Assembly (NCBI RefSeq): GCF_019429625.1
Contig: NZ_JAHXRW010000002.1
Coordinates: 310,001 to 374,000 of the forward strand
Source of the DNA: Celeribacter sp. PS-C1
GTDB taxonomy: Bacteria; Pseudomonadota; Alphaproteobacteria; Rhodobacterales; Rhodobacteraceae
Direction of reading: 5' to 3'
Length of the DNA: 64,000 nucleotides
The position numbers and the translations under genes were made by a program. The stretch's first letter is position 1. Each line of letters starts with the position of its first letter. The notes beneath the pieces were generated by a model. The model did not search any database. It was not told the origin of the DNA and saw only the letters and a program-made list of their open reading frames with translations. This document shows, in pieces, positions 44,091-53,421 of this stretch.

Positions 44091-45089
44091 TCAGCGACCC
44101 GCCTTAAGTGCTTGAACAAGGCCGACCAAAAAGCCGATCCCCCAAGACGTATGCATCGCCGCCAGCGCGGGAAGCGCGACAAGACCGCAAAGCGCTTTGT
44201 GTTTTTTCGCCATCAAGATCGCGACCCCGCTCAGGAGCAACACATAGAAAACCGGCCAAATCAGACCCAAAAGACTAAAGGGCAGGATCAAAAGCGACAG
44301 CACCAGCAAGAGCACATGAACCACCGGGATCATCTGGCGCGGCGCGGGAATGTCGCCGTGTTTCAGACAGTTGCGCGCCCGCCCGACACCGTATTTGTAA
44401 TATTGACGCCATAGCCCGCGCAGGCTGTCCCGTGGGAAATAGCCGATGCGAATGCTGGCATCGAGCCAGATTTTGCGCCGGGATGCGGTGAGCCGACGAT
44501 CAAATTCGGCGTCCTCATTGGCGATGAAGCTGGTGTCATAGCCCTCCATCGCGCGAAAGGCGTCGAGGCGAAAGGCGGCGTGGTGGCCGTGATCGACATA
44601 GCCCGACTTGACGCCGCCGCGATGAGGCGAGCCGCCCGCGCCCAATTTGCTGTCCGCGACAAAAGCCAGACCGCGGCGGAAACAATTGCCTTCCGCCACC
44701 GCATCCATCGGGATGACGATAGAGGCAATATCGGGCTGACGGTCCAATTCAGCGCTCAGGCGCGAGATGAAATCAGACGGGTAGGCGGCATGGGCGTCGC
44801 AGCGGATCGCGATGTCATAGGCCTCAAACTCAGGCGCCAAGAGCATGTTCATCGCATGGGCCTGCGTGCGTTTTGGGTTGTGCCGCAATTCGACATTGGG
44901 AAATCGGGAGGCGAGGCCTTCGACGATCCCCTGCGTCCCATCGGTCGAACCGCCATCGGCCACGATCACGCGGGCCTGTTGCGCCACTTGGTCCTGCGCC
45001 AAAAGCTGCGTCAGCACGCTTTCGATATGCTGGGCCTCGTTCAGGGTCGGGATCAGCACGATAACGCGTTCGGGCGGGGTCTTTACCAT
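44091..45089 (-). CDS. Glycosyltransferase family 2, ExoA-like
   Basis: A 332-residue GT2 enzyme: VIVLIPTLNEAQHIESVLTQ at the N terminus, the metal-binding DXD-like RCDAHAAYPSDFI, the acceptor-side IANEDAEFDRRL and QYYKYGVGRAR, then two or three C-terminal membrane helices. This layout is that of succinoglycan ExoA, which adds a glucose to the lipid-linked unit. The ATG at 45089 overlaps the preceding gene by 7 bp. Confidence 0.87.
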   Translation of the reverse strand: MVKTPPERVIVLIPTLNEAQHIESVLTQLLAQDQVAQQARVIVADGGSTDGTQGIVEGLASRFPNVELRHNPKRTQAHAMNMLLAPEFEAYDIAIRCDAHAAYPSDFISRLSAELDRQPDIASIVIPMDAVAEGNCFRRGLAFVADSKLGAGGSPHRGGVKSGYVDHGHHAAFRLDAFRAMEGYDTSFIANEDAEFDRRLTASRRKIWLDASIRIGYFPRDSLRGLWRQYYKYGVGRARNCLKHGDIPAPRQMIPVVHVLLLVLSLLILPFSLLGLIWPVFYVLLLSGVAILMAKKHKALCGLVALPALAAMHTSWGIGFLVGLVQALKAGR

Positions 45090-46297
45090 GCATAGGCCTC
45101 CAGCGGCAGCGCATCGCGCTCGGTCAAGGTCCGCCCGGTGGCGGTCGGGATCGACCAAGGGGGCTGCGCGGCCAGAAATGAAGAGATCGCCAGAACCTCA
45201 GCGGGATTTTTGCGCTGAAGCGCCTCGCGCAGACGCCAGACCGCACCGCGCGAGAGGGAGCGGACCAGAGATTTTCCGGAGGTCGCATGTTTCGAGATAT
45301 CGAGAAGGCGCTTGCGCGTGGTGGTCTCGAACAGCTCTTGCGCGCCATGTTTGCCCGCCACAGCCCGGATCGCGATCCGGCATTCTTCGGGGCTCAAGGC
45401 CAGTTCGGGACGGATCAGGATTGCCGCCTCGAAATCTTCGAGAGCAGTGTCCCAATCGCGCCGCCGGGCGAAAACTGCGCCGCGCTGCAACAGCGCCGCT
45501 CGGGCGCAAAGTTCAGGGGAGTCGCCGTCGAACATTGCCTCATAAAGCGACAACGGAATGCGGTCGCGCAGGCGCTCGAACACGATCTTGTCGGCGTTGC
45601 GCCAGACATCGTCCGAGGATTTCGCCGCATGGCGTTGCCAGGCGGGGCCGCGCTCGCCGTCGTGTTTGCGTTGCAAGAACACTGTGTCCTCGATCACCTC
45701 CGCCGGATAGCGCGCCATCAGCCGCACCGTCATGTCGTAATCAATCGAACGCGCCAGATCGACGGAGAACGGCCCGACCTTGTCGTAACAGGCGCGGCGC
45801 ACCAGTGTGGCGTTCTGAAAAAAGAAAATATCTTCGAGCACATGGCGCAAGGGGCTTCCTGAGGTGAGGTTCGGCCAATACCCCGCGTCGCTCAGTTCTT
45901 TTTCGCCTGTTTCGGGCGCGGTGGAAAACCGGTTGTGCGCGCCCGCGGCCAATCCCACCTCGGGCTTTTCATCCAGAATAAAGGCCAGTTTTTGCGTTGC
46001 ATCGGGCAGTGCGATATCATCATCGTCACAAATCCAGATATAATCGCCCTGAGCCAGTTCCATGGCCTGATTCAATGCGGCGGACTTTCCGGCATTCTCT
46101 GCGCGCCGATAGTCGATCTTCGCCCCTTCAGTGCGCAGAAAGGGGGCAATGATGTCGGAGGTGTTGTCTGTTGAGCCGTCATCCCAGACGATGATCTGCG
46201 AGACTGCCCGTTTTTGCAGCAAAATCGCCTCGATCGCCTCTGCGAGAAGGGCCCCGCGGTTAAAAGTTGGTACAAGCGCGGTAATTTGCGCAACCAT
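45083..46297 (-). CDS. Glycosyltransferase family 2
   Basis: A 404-residue protein with an N-terminal GT2 domain (ALVPTFNRGALLAEAIEAIL, WDDGSTDNTSDII, metal-binding ICDDDDIALPDA) and a long C-terminal part (after about residue 240) rich in helices of unknown role. First gene of the leftward four-gene operon; GGGGGAA precedes the ATG. It is divergent from the ExoF-like export gene with 71 bp between. Sugar specificity is unknown. Confidence 0.87.
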   Translation of the reverse strand: MVAQITALVPTFNRGALLAEAIEAILLQKRAVSQIIVWDDGSTDNTSDIIAPFLRTEGAKIDYRRAENAGKSAALNQAMELAQGDYIWICDDDDIALPDATQKLAFILDEKPEVGLAAGAHNRFSTAPETGEKELSDAGYWPNLTSGSPLRHVLEDIFFFQNATLVRRACYDKVGPFSVDLARSIDYDMTVRLMARYPAEVIEDTVFLQRKHDGERGPAWQRHAAKSSDDVWRNADKIVFERLRDRIPLSLYEAMFDGDSPELCARAALLQRGAVFARRRDWDTALEDFEAAILIRPELALSPEECRIAIRAVAGKHGAQELFETTTRKRLLDISKHATSGKSLVRSLSRGAVWRLREALQRKNPAEVLAISSFLAAQPPWSIPTATGRTLTERDALPLEAYAW

Positions 46298-46368
46298 AAC
46301 AGTGTTCCCCCGTACAACATGGCCAGATGGTGTCTGGCTTTAGGTACTATGCTTAAAAGGTGACAAAG

Positions 46369-47916
46369 ATGCATCTGCTTGCTCAATCGATAGATCGTCA
46401 GACGCACAGGGGGGCTGCTCCAACGGTGCCGTTGGGCATTTTCTGTGCATTTTTGATGTGTTTGCCCGCAATAAAGCCGCTTTCGGCTCAGTCGGTGGGC
46501 GTCTGGACTGCGGCACAGGAGGACGTGACGGGTGACATGGCCTTCGAGGGCGATCCGAATCCTGCAGGGCTTGCGGCTGTTTCGGCCCCTGGAGAGGCTC
46601 AGGAGGGATTCTTGGGCATCGGCGATGAGGTCGCGCTCAGCATCGTCATCTGGGAAGATGCGGAGTTGGAATATCGTTTTTGGGAACCGGTCTCGGGCAC
46701 TTACACGGTGTCGGCAGAGGGCACTTTGACCTTGCCGCTTGTGGGCTCGATCCCGGCGGTGAACGTCTCTCGTGAGGATTTGAGCTATGAGATCGCGGAG
46801 ATTTTGCAGAATCGCGCTCAGATGGTTGAGCCGCCTGTCGTCACCTTGAACATTGCCGCCTATGCGCCGTTTTTTGTCTTGGGCGATGTAGCGCGGCCCG
46901 GCGAATTCGAGGCCCGGCCTGACCGCACCGTCTATCAGGCCTTCGCTATGGCCGGTGGTGCGCCGCGTCTGGCGGGGGGGCTCGACAGCAATGTGCGCAG
47001 CCTGATGATCGACAGCGGAACCCTCTCGCAACTGCGCCGCGAGATACTGCGCGCAGAGGTCTCCGCTGCTCGCTACCGCGCCATGCGCGACGATGCCGAG
47101 ACGATTGTTTTGCCTGAAGATATCACCCATCCCGACGGCGCCGCCGCCCTTCAACGGGTGATCGAGGGCGAGCAACAACAACTCAATGCGCGACGCGAGG
47201 CGAAAGCACTGGAGGTCGAGAACCTTGAGGGGTTGAAAGAGCTGTTGAACACTGAAATCGCCAATCTCGAGGAGAAGCTCGAAGGCCTTTCGACACAGAT
47301 CGATATGGCGCAGGAGAACCTCGACAATATGCTGTCCCTCAAGGAAAGCGGGCTGGCGCGCTCGGTGCAAATCCGCGATGCGCAGGAATCGCTCTTTGAT
47401 GTGGAAAGCCAGCAGATCGACATCGAAACCGCGATTTTCCGCGCCCGCCAGCGCCATCAGGAAGCCGAACGCGATATTCTGGCGCTGCGCTCGCGGGACA
47501 AGGTGGAGGCCGCCCGAGAGCTGCAGTCCTTGCAGGGCGAGATCGAAGAGTTGCGCCTGCGCCGGGAAACCTACGGCGCACTTGTCGAGGCGGCGGGGGG
47601 CGAATCCTCTACGTTGATGGATCAGGTCGCGACCTATTATTTCCTGACCCGCAACGGCGATGCTGCCGGAGAGCGTCGGGTGATGCCGGATACGCGGATC
47701 GGTCGCGGCGATGTGCTTCGCGTTGAGCGCGTGGTCCTTGAGGGCGATGATCTGCCGGAGGTGCTGTCCGGGGCAACGCCAGCGATCAAGCCTGAGATGC
47801 AGGCAGCGGTTCAGGCAGAGGCTCAGATCGAGACACAGGTCGTGACCTCGGAGAGCGACCTGGCAGAGCCAAAAGGTCCGGGCGCGGGCATCAGGCCACT
47901 CTTGCGTCAGGAATAA
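46369..47916 (+). CDS. Polysaccharide export protein, ExoF/Wza-like
   Basis: A 515-residue secreted protein. A signal peptide ends near PLSAQS (residue 42). A polysaccharide export (poly_export) domain follows (FLGIGDEVALSIVIWEDAELEYRF in outline), then SLBB-like APFFVLGDVARPGEFEARPDRTVYQAFAMAGG, then a long coiled coil (about residues 255-395) and a tail. ExoF-type proteins combine the Wza channel domain with such a coiled coil, and work with ExoP/Wzc proteins in export. ATG 46369 was preferred to GTG 46360 because AAAGGTGAC fits as its ribosome site. Confidence 0.87.
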   Translation: MHLLAQSIDRQTHRGAAPTVPLGIFCAFLMCLPAIKPLSAQSVGVWTAAQEDVTGDMAFEGDPNPAGLAAVSAPGEAQEGFLGIGDEVALSIVIWEDAELEYRFWEPVSGTYTVSAEGTLTLPLVGSIPAVNVSREDLSYEIAEILQNRAQMVEPPVVTLNIAAYAPFFVLGDVARPGEFEARPDRTVYQAFAMAGGAPRLAGGLDSNVRSLMIDSGTLSQLRREILRAEVSAARYRAMRDDAETIVLPEDITHPDGAAALQRVIEGEQQQLNARREAKALEVENLEGLKELLNTEIANLEEKLEGLSTQIDMAQENLDNMLSLKESGLARSVQIRDAQESLFDVESQQIDIETAIFRARQRHQEAERDILALRSRDKVEAARELQSLQGEIEELRLRRETYGALVEAAGGESSTLMDQVATYYFLTRNGDAAGERRVMPDTRIGRGDVLRVERVVLEGDDLPEVLSGATPAIKPEMQAAVQAEAQIETQVVTSESDLAEPKGPGAGIRPLLRQE

Positions 47917-47919
47917 CCC

Positions 47920-48870
47920 TCACCCACCCGGGAGCCGTTTGCGGACGGCTTCCGAGAGTTTCGTCATCACCAGTTTTCGTGCTCTGGCGTTTGATGCGCA
48001 GAGTTTCCCGGCGGCCATGATCTTGCGGTTTTTCAGCTGTGTCATCACCACCTCCGCCGCCATCAGCGTTTCAAGATGGATACGGCGAATCTCGATCAGC
48101 TGGGCCAGACGCTCCGTGCGTGTGTCGGCACCGGGCGCCAGAACTTTGGCTGCAAACTCCGCGTCTGCCGCCAAGAGCGCCTCGATATACTTCGGCGGCA
48201 CGGTGGCGGAGAGAGACCCTTCGGCCTGCTGATAAAGGTAATCCGGTTCGGGCGAGATGATCACCTTTGCGCCCTCGGCAATCGCTGCGGCGATGATGTG
48301 GTAGTCCTCGCTGTTGCGCAGGGCCGGATCATAGCGCAGACCCGTCTCCATCAGATATTCGCGTCGGAAGATAGGTTTGAGATAACCCAGACATTTTTCG
48401 CCCGCCGTCATTTGGTTGCCGGCGAGGTAATCTTCGAGCGTCAGATGATGCAGCGGGTCGATCTCGGAGGGCGGCAAAAACACCCCGCCATTCACCGGCA
48501 CGCCATGGATGTCGACGCGGGTGAAATTGCCCAACACAATATCCGCATCGGCCGCGAGGGCATGTCCCAACATGGTCGAGAGACGCCCCGGCACCATGTC
48601 GTCATCGGCATCCAGAACGGCGATCCAATCGCCTGTAGCCGCCTCAATCGCGGCGTTGCGCGCGACAGACGGTCCGCCGTTTTGCGACATCTGGATATAT
48701 CGAACATCCGGGAATTCCCGCATGATTTGAGGGGTTTCGTCCTTGGACGCGTCATCGGCGACAATGATTTCCGGCGTCAAACCGGTCTGCGCGCGCGCCG
48801 ATGCTATAGACTTGGGCAAAAAACGCGCTGCGTTATATGCCGCGATCATAATTGTGGTCTGCAGGTTCAT
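47920..48870 (-). CDS. Glycosyltransferase family 2, ExoO-like
   Basis: A 316-residue GT2 protein: TIMIAAYNAARFLPKSIASA, VADDASKDETPQIM, GPSVARNAAIEAATGDWIAVLDADDDMVP (in outline), with the DXD metal site, and RREYLMETGLRYDPALRNSEDY, close in pattern to ExoO-type succinoglycan transferases. It converges on the ExoF-like gene, 3 bp between stops, and is divergent from the GH16 gene. Specificity is unknown. Confidence 0.87.
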   Translation of the reverse strand: MNLQTTIMIAAYNAARFLPKSIASARAQTGLTPEIIVADDASKDETPQIMREFPDVRYIQMSQNGGPSVARNAAIEAATGDWIAVLDADDDMVPGRLSTMLGHALAADADIVLGNFTRVDIHGVPVNGGVFLPPSEIDPLHHLTLEDYLAGNQMTAGEKCLGYLKPIFRREYLMETGLRYDPALRNSEDYHIIAAAIAEGAKVIISPEPDYLYQQAEGSLSATVPPKYIEALLAADAEFAAKVLAPGADTRTERLAQLIEIRRIHLETLMAAEVVMTQLKNRKIMAAGKLCASNARARKLVMTKLSEAVRKRLPGG

Positions 48871-48938
48871 GAACGCTTCCCTGCCTGTACAGCTGTGTTA
48901 ACCTCTTACTCGTGTGTTCATTGTTAGGGTTCCCCCGT

Positions 48939-49829
48939 ATGTCAGACAATCTGTACTTTCACTCTGACCGTAAAATCTTGCGCTCCTGCCTTATAATGTC
49001 GCTTTTTGTGAGTTCCGCGCTGGTCTCGCAACGGGCTTCGGCGCAGGAGGTGCCCGAATTGCAGGGAGCGCTCTCGCCGATCGACGGATTCTTTCAGCTG
49101 TTCGAGACCGAGGCCGACCTCGGGGGATTCTATCAGTCGGATTTCGATTTCGGTGGCGAAACGATGGTCACGGGCTATCGCCGCGACCGTATCGCCTATG
49201 ACGCGGCGACCAAGGAAGTGGTCCTGAGCCTCTCACCCGCGCCCGAAGGCGAGGAGAAAGCCTTTTGGGGAGCGGAACTTCAGCGTGGCGGCGGGCATGG
49301 CTATGGCGATTACGAGGTGGTGATGCAGCCCGCGAAAGCCGATGGGGTGGTCTCGTCTTTCTTTACCTACACGGGCGGGACCTTCGGCGATCCGCATCAC
49401 GAGATCGACATCGAATTTCTGGGCAAGGATACGACAGGTCTCTATGCCAATCTCTTCGTCGACGGCAAACAAATGCCCGGGCGACACATCCCGCTGGGCT
49501 TTGACGCTTCCGAGGGGATGCATATCTACCGCTTCGAATGGCGCCCCGAGGGGGTGCGCTGGTTCGCGGATGGCAAGGAGATTTTCTACGCCGCCGCCGA
49601 TGAGACAGCGATGCCGGTCTTCCGCGGCAAGCTTTTCGCCAACATCTGGGCCGTGGCAGAGTTGCAGGAGCCTTGGGCCGGTGAGGTCGATCCTGAAACA
49701 AACGTCGAAGCGCGATATGGCTGCATGTCTTACGTGCCTTTGGGACGTGGCGGATTGCAATGTCAGGACTTCGGGCCGTGGACCACGTGGGCGGTGGATC
49801 AGGTCCCCGAGGGGCGTGAGGAGGGTTGA
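48939..49829 (+). CDS. Secreted GH16 endo-glycanase, ExoK-like
   Basis: A 296-residue secreted glycoside hydrolase of family 16. A signal peptide (SCLIMSLFVSSALVSQRASAQ) leads to a jelly-roll domain with the catalytic motif HEIDIEFLG (Glu155 nucleophile, Glu159 acid/base) and aromatic substrate strands (YRFEWRPEGVRWFADG). ExoK in rhizobia cuts nascent succinoglycan at beta-1,3-1,4 bonds; a similar trimming role in chain length is likely. The ATG at 48939 begins a full signal peptide. A TTG-started glycosyltransferase gene follows 3 bp later. Confidence 0.88.
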   Translation: MSDNLYFHSDRKILRSCLIMSLFVSSALVSQRASAQEVPELQGALSPIDGFFQLFETEADLGGFYQSDFDFGGETMVTGYRRDRIAYDAATKEVVLSLSPAPEGEEKAFWGAELQRGGGHGYGDYEVVMQPAKADGVVSSFFTYTGGTFGDPHHEIDIEFLGKDTTGLYANLFVDGKQMPGRHIPLGFDASEGMHIYRFEWRPEGVRWFADGKEIFYAAADETAMPVFRGKLFANIWAVAELQEPWAGEVDPETNVEARYGCMSYVPLGRGGLQCQDFGPWTTWAVDQVPEGREEG

Positions 49830-49832
49830 CCC

Positions 49833-50807
49833 TTGGCCGAGACCACACAAATCGACGTCTCCGTCATTGTGGCCGCATATAAATGTGTCGCGACACTGGA
49901 TCGCGCGGTGCTCTCCGCCCTCGACCAGCCCGGCGTTGTGGTTGAGGTGATCATCGTTGATGATGCCTCGCCGGACGACACTTTGGACGCTGCACGAAAA
50001 TTAGCCGATGAGCACGACAATGTGATTGCCCTGACGACTGGCGTGAACAAAGGTCCGTCGGGCGCGCGTAACATGGCGCTGGAGATGGCACAGGGCACTT
50101 ATGTCACCGTATTGGACAGCGACGATTTCATGGAAGCGGGGCGTCTGGCGCGTCTTTTGGAGAAGGCCCGCGCCTTGCAAGCCACCATTCTGGCCGACGA
50201 TCTCTACAAGGTGATCGAGGGTGATGAGTATGGCCCGCGCACGCGGTTGCTGGAATTGCCTAAACTTGGCTCGGATAGTTTTGCGATTGATCTGGCGGAA
50301 TTCGTGCGTGGCAACATGACGACCTATAATGGCGCGCGCGGCGAAATGGGGTTTCTTAAACCTCTGATTGCGCGTGATTTTCTTGAGGCGCATGGTCTGC
50401 GCTATCACGAGAACATGCGGCTGGGCGAGGATTTCGCGCTCTATGCCGAAGCGCTTGCCCTCGGGGCCAAGTTTCATATCGTGCCACCCGCCGGCTATTT
50501 TGCGGTGGTGCGTCCGGAGTCTTTGAGTGGCTCGCATGGGGCCAAGGATCTGGGCGCTTTGGCGCATCGGATCGCGGTTCTGCGCGACGCGATGACCGGT
50601 CCGGCCCGAGAGCCGCTTCAGGCGCTCTGGATCGATACCATGAAGCGCTATAGCTGGGTAAGGTTGATCGATGCGGTCAAGGCCAAGGACATCGCCGAGA
50701 TCATGGCCTGTTTCAACGCGCCTCCCAGCGTTTCATTTCATTTGATCAGCTGTCTTGGCGAACAATTTGTCTTGCGCACCAGTAGATTACTTGGTCGGAA
50801 TACCTAA
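49833..50807 (+). CDS. Glycosyltransferase family 2 (TTG start)
   Basis: A 324-residue GT2 enzyme: DVSVIVAAYKCVATLDRAVLSAL, VDDASPDDTLDAAR, GPSGARNMALEMAQGTYVTVLDSDDFME (in outline), and LRYHENMRLGEDFALYAEAL. It resembles the transferase at 47920-48870 in layout. The start is TTG at 49833 after GAGGAGGG; no ATG or GTG lies in a better place. It lies 3 bp after the GH16 gene, so it is in the same operon, followed by a Gfo/Idh gene. Confidence 0.85.
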   Translation: MAETTQIDVSVIVAAYKCVATLDRAVLSALDQPGVVVEVIIVDDASPDDTLDAARKLADEHDNVIALTTGVNKGPSGARNMALEMAQGTYVTVLDSDDFMEAGRLARLLEKARALQATILADDLYKVIEGDEYGPRTRLLELPKLGSDSFAIDLAEFVRGNMTTYNGARGEMGFLKPLIARDFLEAHGLRYHENMRLGEDFALYAEALALGAKFHIVPPAGYFAVVRPESLSGSHGAKDLGALAHRIAVLRDAMTGPAREPLQALWIDTMKRYSWVRLIDAVKAKDIAEIMACFNAPPSVSFHLISCLGEQFVLRTSRLLGRNT

Positions 50808-50848
50808 ATAGAGATGTGGTGGTGCGAAAGTGATGGAGGTTGTGCGTT

Positions 50849-52048
50849 GTGAGCGCTGAAATTCGATGGGGTATCGTGGGCGCGGGCATGATCGCGCGGC
50901 GTTTCGTGACGGACATTGCCTTGTGCAGCGACAGCCGGTTGGCAGGTATCGCCTCTCGTGCCCTTGATCGCGCCGAGGCGCTCAGGGACTTTGCCGGTGT
51001 CGCCCCCGAAAATTGTCTCTGTTTTCAGGGCTATGAAGAGATGTTGGCCTCGCCTGAGATTGATGCGGTCTATATCGCTCTGCCCACCGCTCTGCATGCC
51101 GAGGCCACTTTGGCCGCGATTGCCCATGGCAAGCCGGTGCTTTGTGAAAAGCCGCTGGCGATGAACGCACATGAGGTCGACGCCATCGCCAAAGCCGCGA
51201 AAGAGGCAGGTGTGCCGGTGATGGAGGCGGTCTGGACCCGCACCCTCCCGAATGTTCTCGAACTGCGCCGGCGTCTTGACGCGGGCGAGATCGGCAAGCC
51301 TTTGCACCTTAATGCCACGCTTGGTTTTCCGGTCGATGATAGCCCCAACAAAAGCGTGGCCGAGCCGTCTCTTGGCGGCGGTGTGGTCCGCGATCTGGGG
51401 GTCTATCCTATTTCTCTGGCTCAGTTTTTCTTGGGCGATTTGAGCTACAGCGCCTCTGAGGTTCGCTATTCCGCGCGCGGCACGGATCGCGATATGTCGG
51501 CGGTGCTGCGTGGTGGGGTGGATGGTTCTTGTCTTGTGACACTCTCGGCTTCGCACAGTGGGCAGTTGCCCAATCGGCTCGAGATCACCGGCACCAAGGG
51601 ACGTCTGACCCTTGATGCGCCGTTTTTGTGTGGTCTGGGCGGTCGGATGATGCATTTCCCGGAAGTAAAGGAAAGCGCGCAGCCCGCTGGTGAGGTGCAG
51701 CCTGCGAACGCCACGCCAAAGCCCGCGCCGCCCCGCAAACGCGGTTTGAAGGATAAGCTAAAGCAATCTTCTTTCGGACGCGTGCTACGCAGGTTCTTTT
51801 TGGATCGGGTGCGTCTCGAAGGCGCGCAGATTGGCTCCGTTTATGAGGGTTCTGGCCTGCAATTTCAGATCGACGAATTCTCCCGCATGCTCGGTCGCGG
51901 CGAGGCAGAGTGCCAGCTGATGCGCCTGTCGGACAGCCTCGCGGTGGCGCAGTTGTTGGATCGGATTTCTGGTGGGAAGACGCCAGAGACCATTCACGGA
52001 CTCAATGGTGCAAAGACGCCTGCGCTGTCGGCGGTGCCTTCCGAATAA
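50849..52048 (+). CDS. Gfo/Idh/MocA family oxidoreductase (EPS locus, copy 2), with an inserted basic segment
   Basis: A 399-residue oxidoreductase: Rossmann start RWGIVGAGMIARRFVTDIAL, catalytic GKPVLCEKPLAMNAHEVDAI, and SLGGGVVRDLGVYPISLAQFFLG in the C-terminal domain, as in sugar/trans-dihydrodiol-type dehydrogenases. Between two strands of that domain lies an insertion of about 60 residues, rich in Pro, Ala and Lys (GEVQPANATPKPAPPRKRG, then KDKLKQSSFGRVLRRFF), absent from typical members. Start: GTG 50849, 9 bp after GGAGG; the TTG at 50840 is too close to it. Confidence 0.85.
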   Translation: MSAEIRWGIVGAGMIARRFVTDIALCSDSRLAGIASRALDRAEALRDFAGVAPENCLCFQGYEEMLASPEIDAVYIALPTALHAEATLAAIAHGKPVLCEKPLAMNAHEVDAIAKAAKEAGVPVMEAVWTRTLPNVLELRRRLDAGEIGKPLHLNATLGFPVDDSPNKSVAEPSLGGGVVRDLGVYPISLAQFFLGDLSYSASEVRYSARGTDRDMSAVLRGGVDGSCLVTLSASHSGQLPNRLEITGTKGRLTLDAPFLCGLGGRMMHFPEVKESAQPAGEVQPANATPKPAPPRKRGLKDKLKQSSFGRVLRRFFLDRVRLEGAQIGSVYEGSGLQFQIDEFSRMLGRGEAECQLMRLSDSLAVAQLLDRISGGKTPETIHGLNGAKTPALSAVPSE

Positions 52049-52455
52049 GATGCTTGTTTGAGGCGTGACAGGCCCCGGATAAGTGCCTGAATTTCCCTCT
52101 GCCACACAGATGTGTGGTCGTTTTGCATGGCATTTTTGCGTTTCGCGACGTTTGGCTGGTTGCGGATTGGTCGCGCCTTGCGGATTTGCGCCCAATTTAT
52201 GTGCTTTAAGAGCTCCGCAGAGACCCCGTTTCGATCTCCGTTAGGGGGAGGCCCAAAACTGTCGTATCTTTGAGATTGTAGCCTGTTAGGCTGACTTTGT
52301 TCGACTGCAATACAGGGTCGGATGGTGTTTGAGCGTTGCGATTGGGCGTGCCGAGCCGGTCGCAGCAAATATGTGGTGTTTTCGGCAAGGGGGATAAGCG
52401 TTTCGGAAATAACCTGTGGCACGCCAGTGGCACGACGAAATGCGGGTTTTGGGCG
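52049..52455. other. Intergenic region in the EPS locus
   Basis: A 407-bp stretch between the Gfo/Idh gene and the next glycosyltransferase. No gene, terminator or promoter motif could be assigned. Open frames in both strands lack family resemblance. It presumably holds the promoter of the 52456-54434 gene pair. Confidence 0.45.
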
Positions 52456-53421
52456 ATGAATAAAGAGACCTTCAAATATGCACGCGGAAGCCTGGCGGCG
52501 GACAGTTGCCTGATCTCGATCGGCATCTGCACTTTTCGGCGACCGGAACTGTTCGAAACCCTGGCCTCAATCGGCAGTCAGATCGTGCCCGATGGCTACA
52601 CGATCGAAGTGATCGTCGCCGACAATGATGACGTGTCCAAGTTGGGCCCCCAAATTGCAATCGCGGCGCAGGATACAGGTCTCAACATCCGCTATCGCCA
52701 CGCGCCCGCGCGCAACATCGCGATTGCCCGCAATGCCTGTCTGGAGGCGGCCCAGGGCGAGGCGCTGATTTTCATCGACGATGACGAAACCGCCGATCCC
52801 GGCTGGTTGGAAAATATGATCCGCTCTTGGCGCCGTTCAGGCGCCAGTGTGATTTTTGGCCCGTCCTACGCGATCTACCCCGAGGAGACGCCGGAATGGA
52901 TGGTCGAGAACGACGTGCACTCGAACATTCCGTTGGACCGCGACGGGGTGGTGGAAACGGGCTATAGTTGCAACGTGCTCTTGGATCTGCGCAACGCCCG
53001 AGTGCGCGAGGCACGGTTCGACGAGGCCTTTGGGCGCACCGGCGGCGAGGACACGGATTTCTTCTTCCGCCTGCATCGTCAGGGCGTGGATATGAACATC
53101 ACACTCGATGCGAAAGTGCGCGAACCCGTCGCCGAGAAACGCATGTCGAAAGACTGGGTGATGAAGCGCCGGTTCAGCACAGGGCAGGCCTATGGCCATT
53201 GCGTGACATCTGCGGGGCGCAACGCGCCATTGGCTGAGCGCGCGGGGCTTGTGCTGCGGTCCGGGTTCAAGAGTGCCTATTGCGCTCTGCGGGCCGGGCT
53301 GACGATGTATCGCGAAAGCACCTATCGGTTCTGGATGATGCGCGGCATGTTCCATGCCGGTGTCGCGCGAGGCGCGTTGGTGCCGCCAAGAGCGCACAAT
53401 TATGGGGGGGATGAGGCATGA
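52456..53421 (+). CDS. Glycosyltransferase family 2, ExoM-like
   Basis: A 321-residue GT2 protein: CLISIGICTFRRPELFETLASI, VADNDDVSK, RHAPARNIAIARNACLEAAQGEALIFIDDDETAD (in outline), then GRTGGEDTDFFFRLHRQG. This pattern (ICTFRRP start and GGEDTDFF) is that of ExoM-type succinoglycan glucosyltransferases. The ATG at 52456 was chosen because the upstream in-frame part is not family-like. It overlaps the next gene by 4 bp (ATGA). Confidence 0.87.
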   Translation: MNKETFKYARGSLAADSCLISIGICTFRRPELFETLASIGSQIVPDGYTIEVIVADNDDVSKLGPQIAIAAQDTGLNIRYRHAPARNIAIARNACLEAAQGEALIFIDDDETADPGWLENMIRSWRRSGASVIFGPSYAIYPEETPEWMVENDVHSNIPLDRDGVVETGYSCNVLLDLRNARVREARFDEAFGRTGGEDTDFFFRLHRQGVDMNITLDAKVREPVAEKRMSKDWVMKRRFSTGQAYGHCVTSAGRNAPLAERAGLVLRSGFKSAYCALRAGLTMYRESTYRFWMMRGMFHAGVARGALVPPRAHNYGGDEA

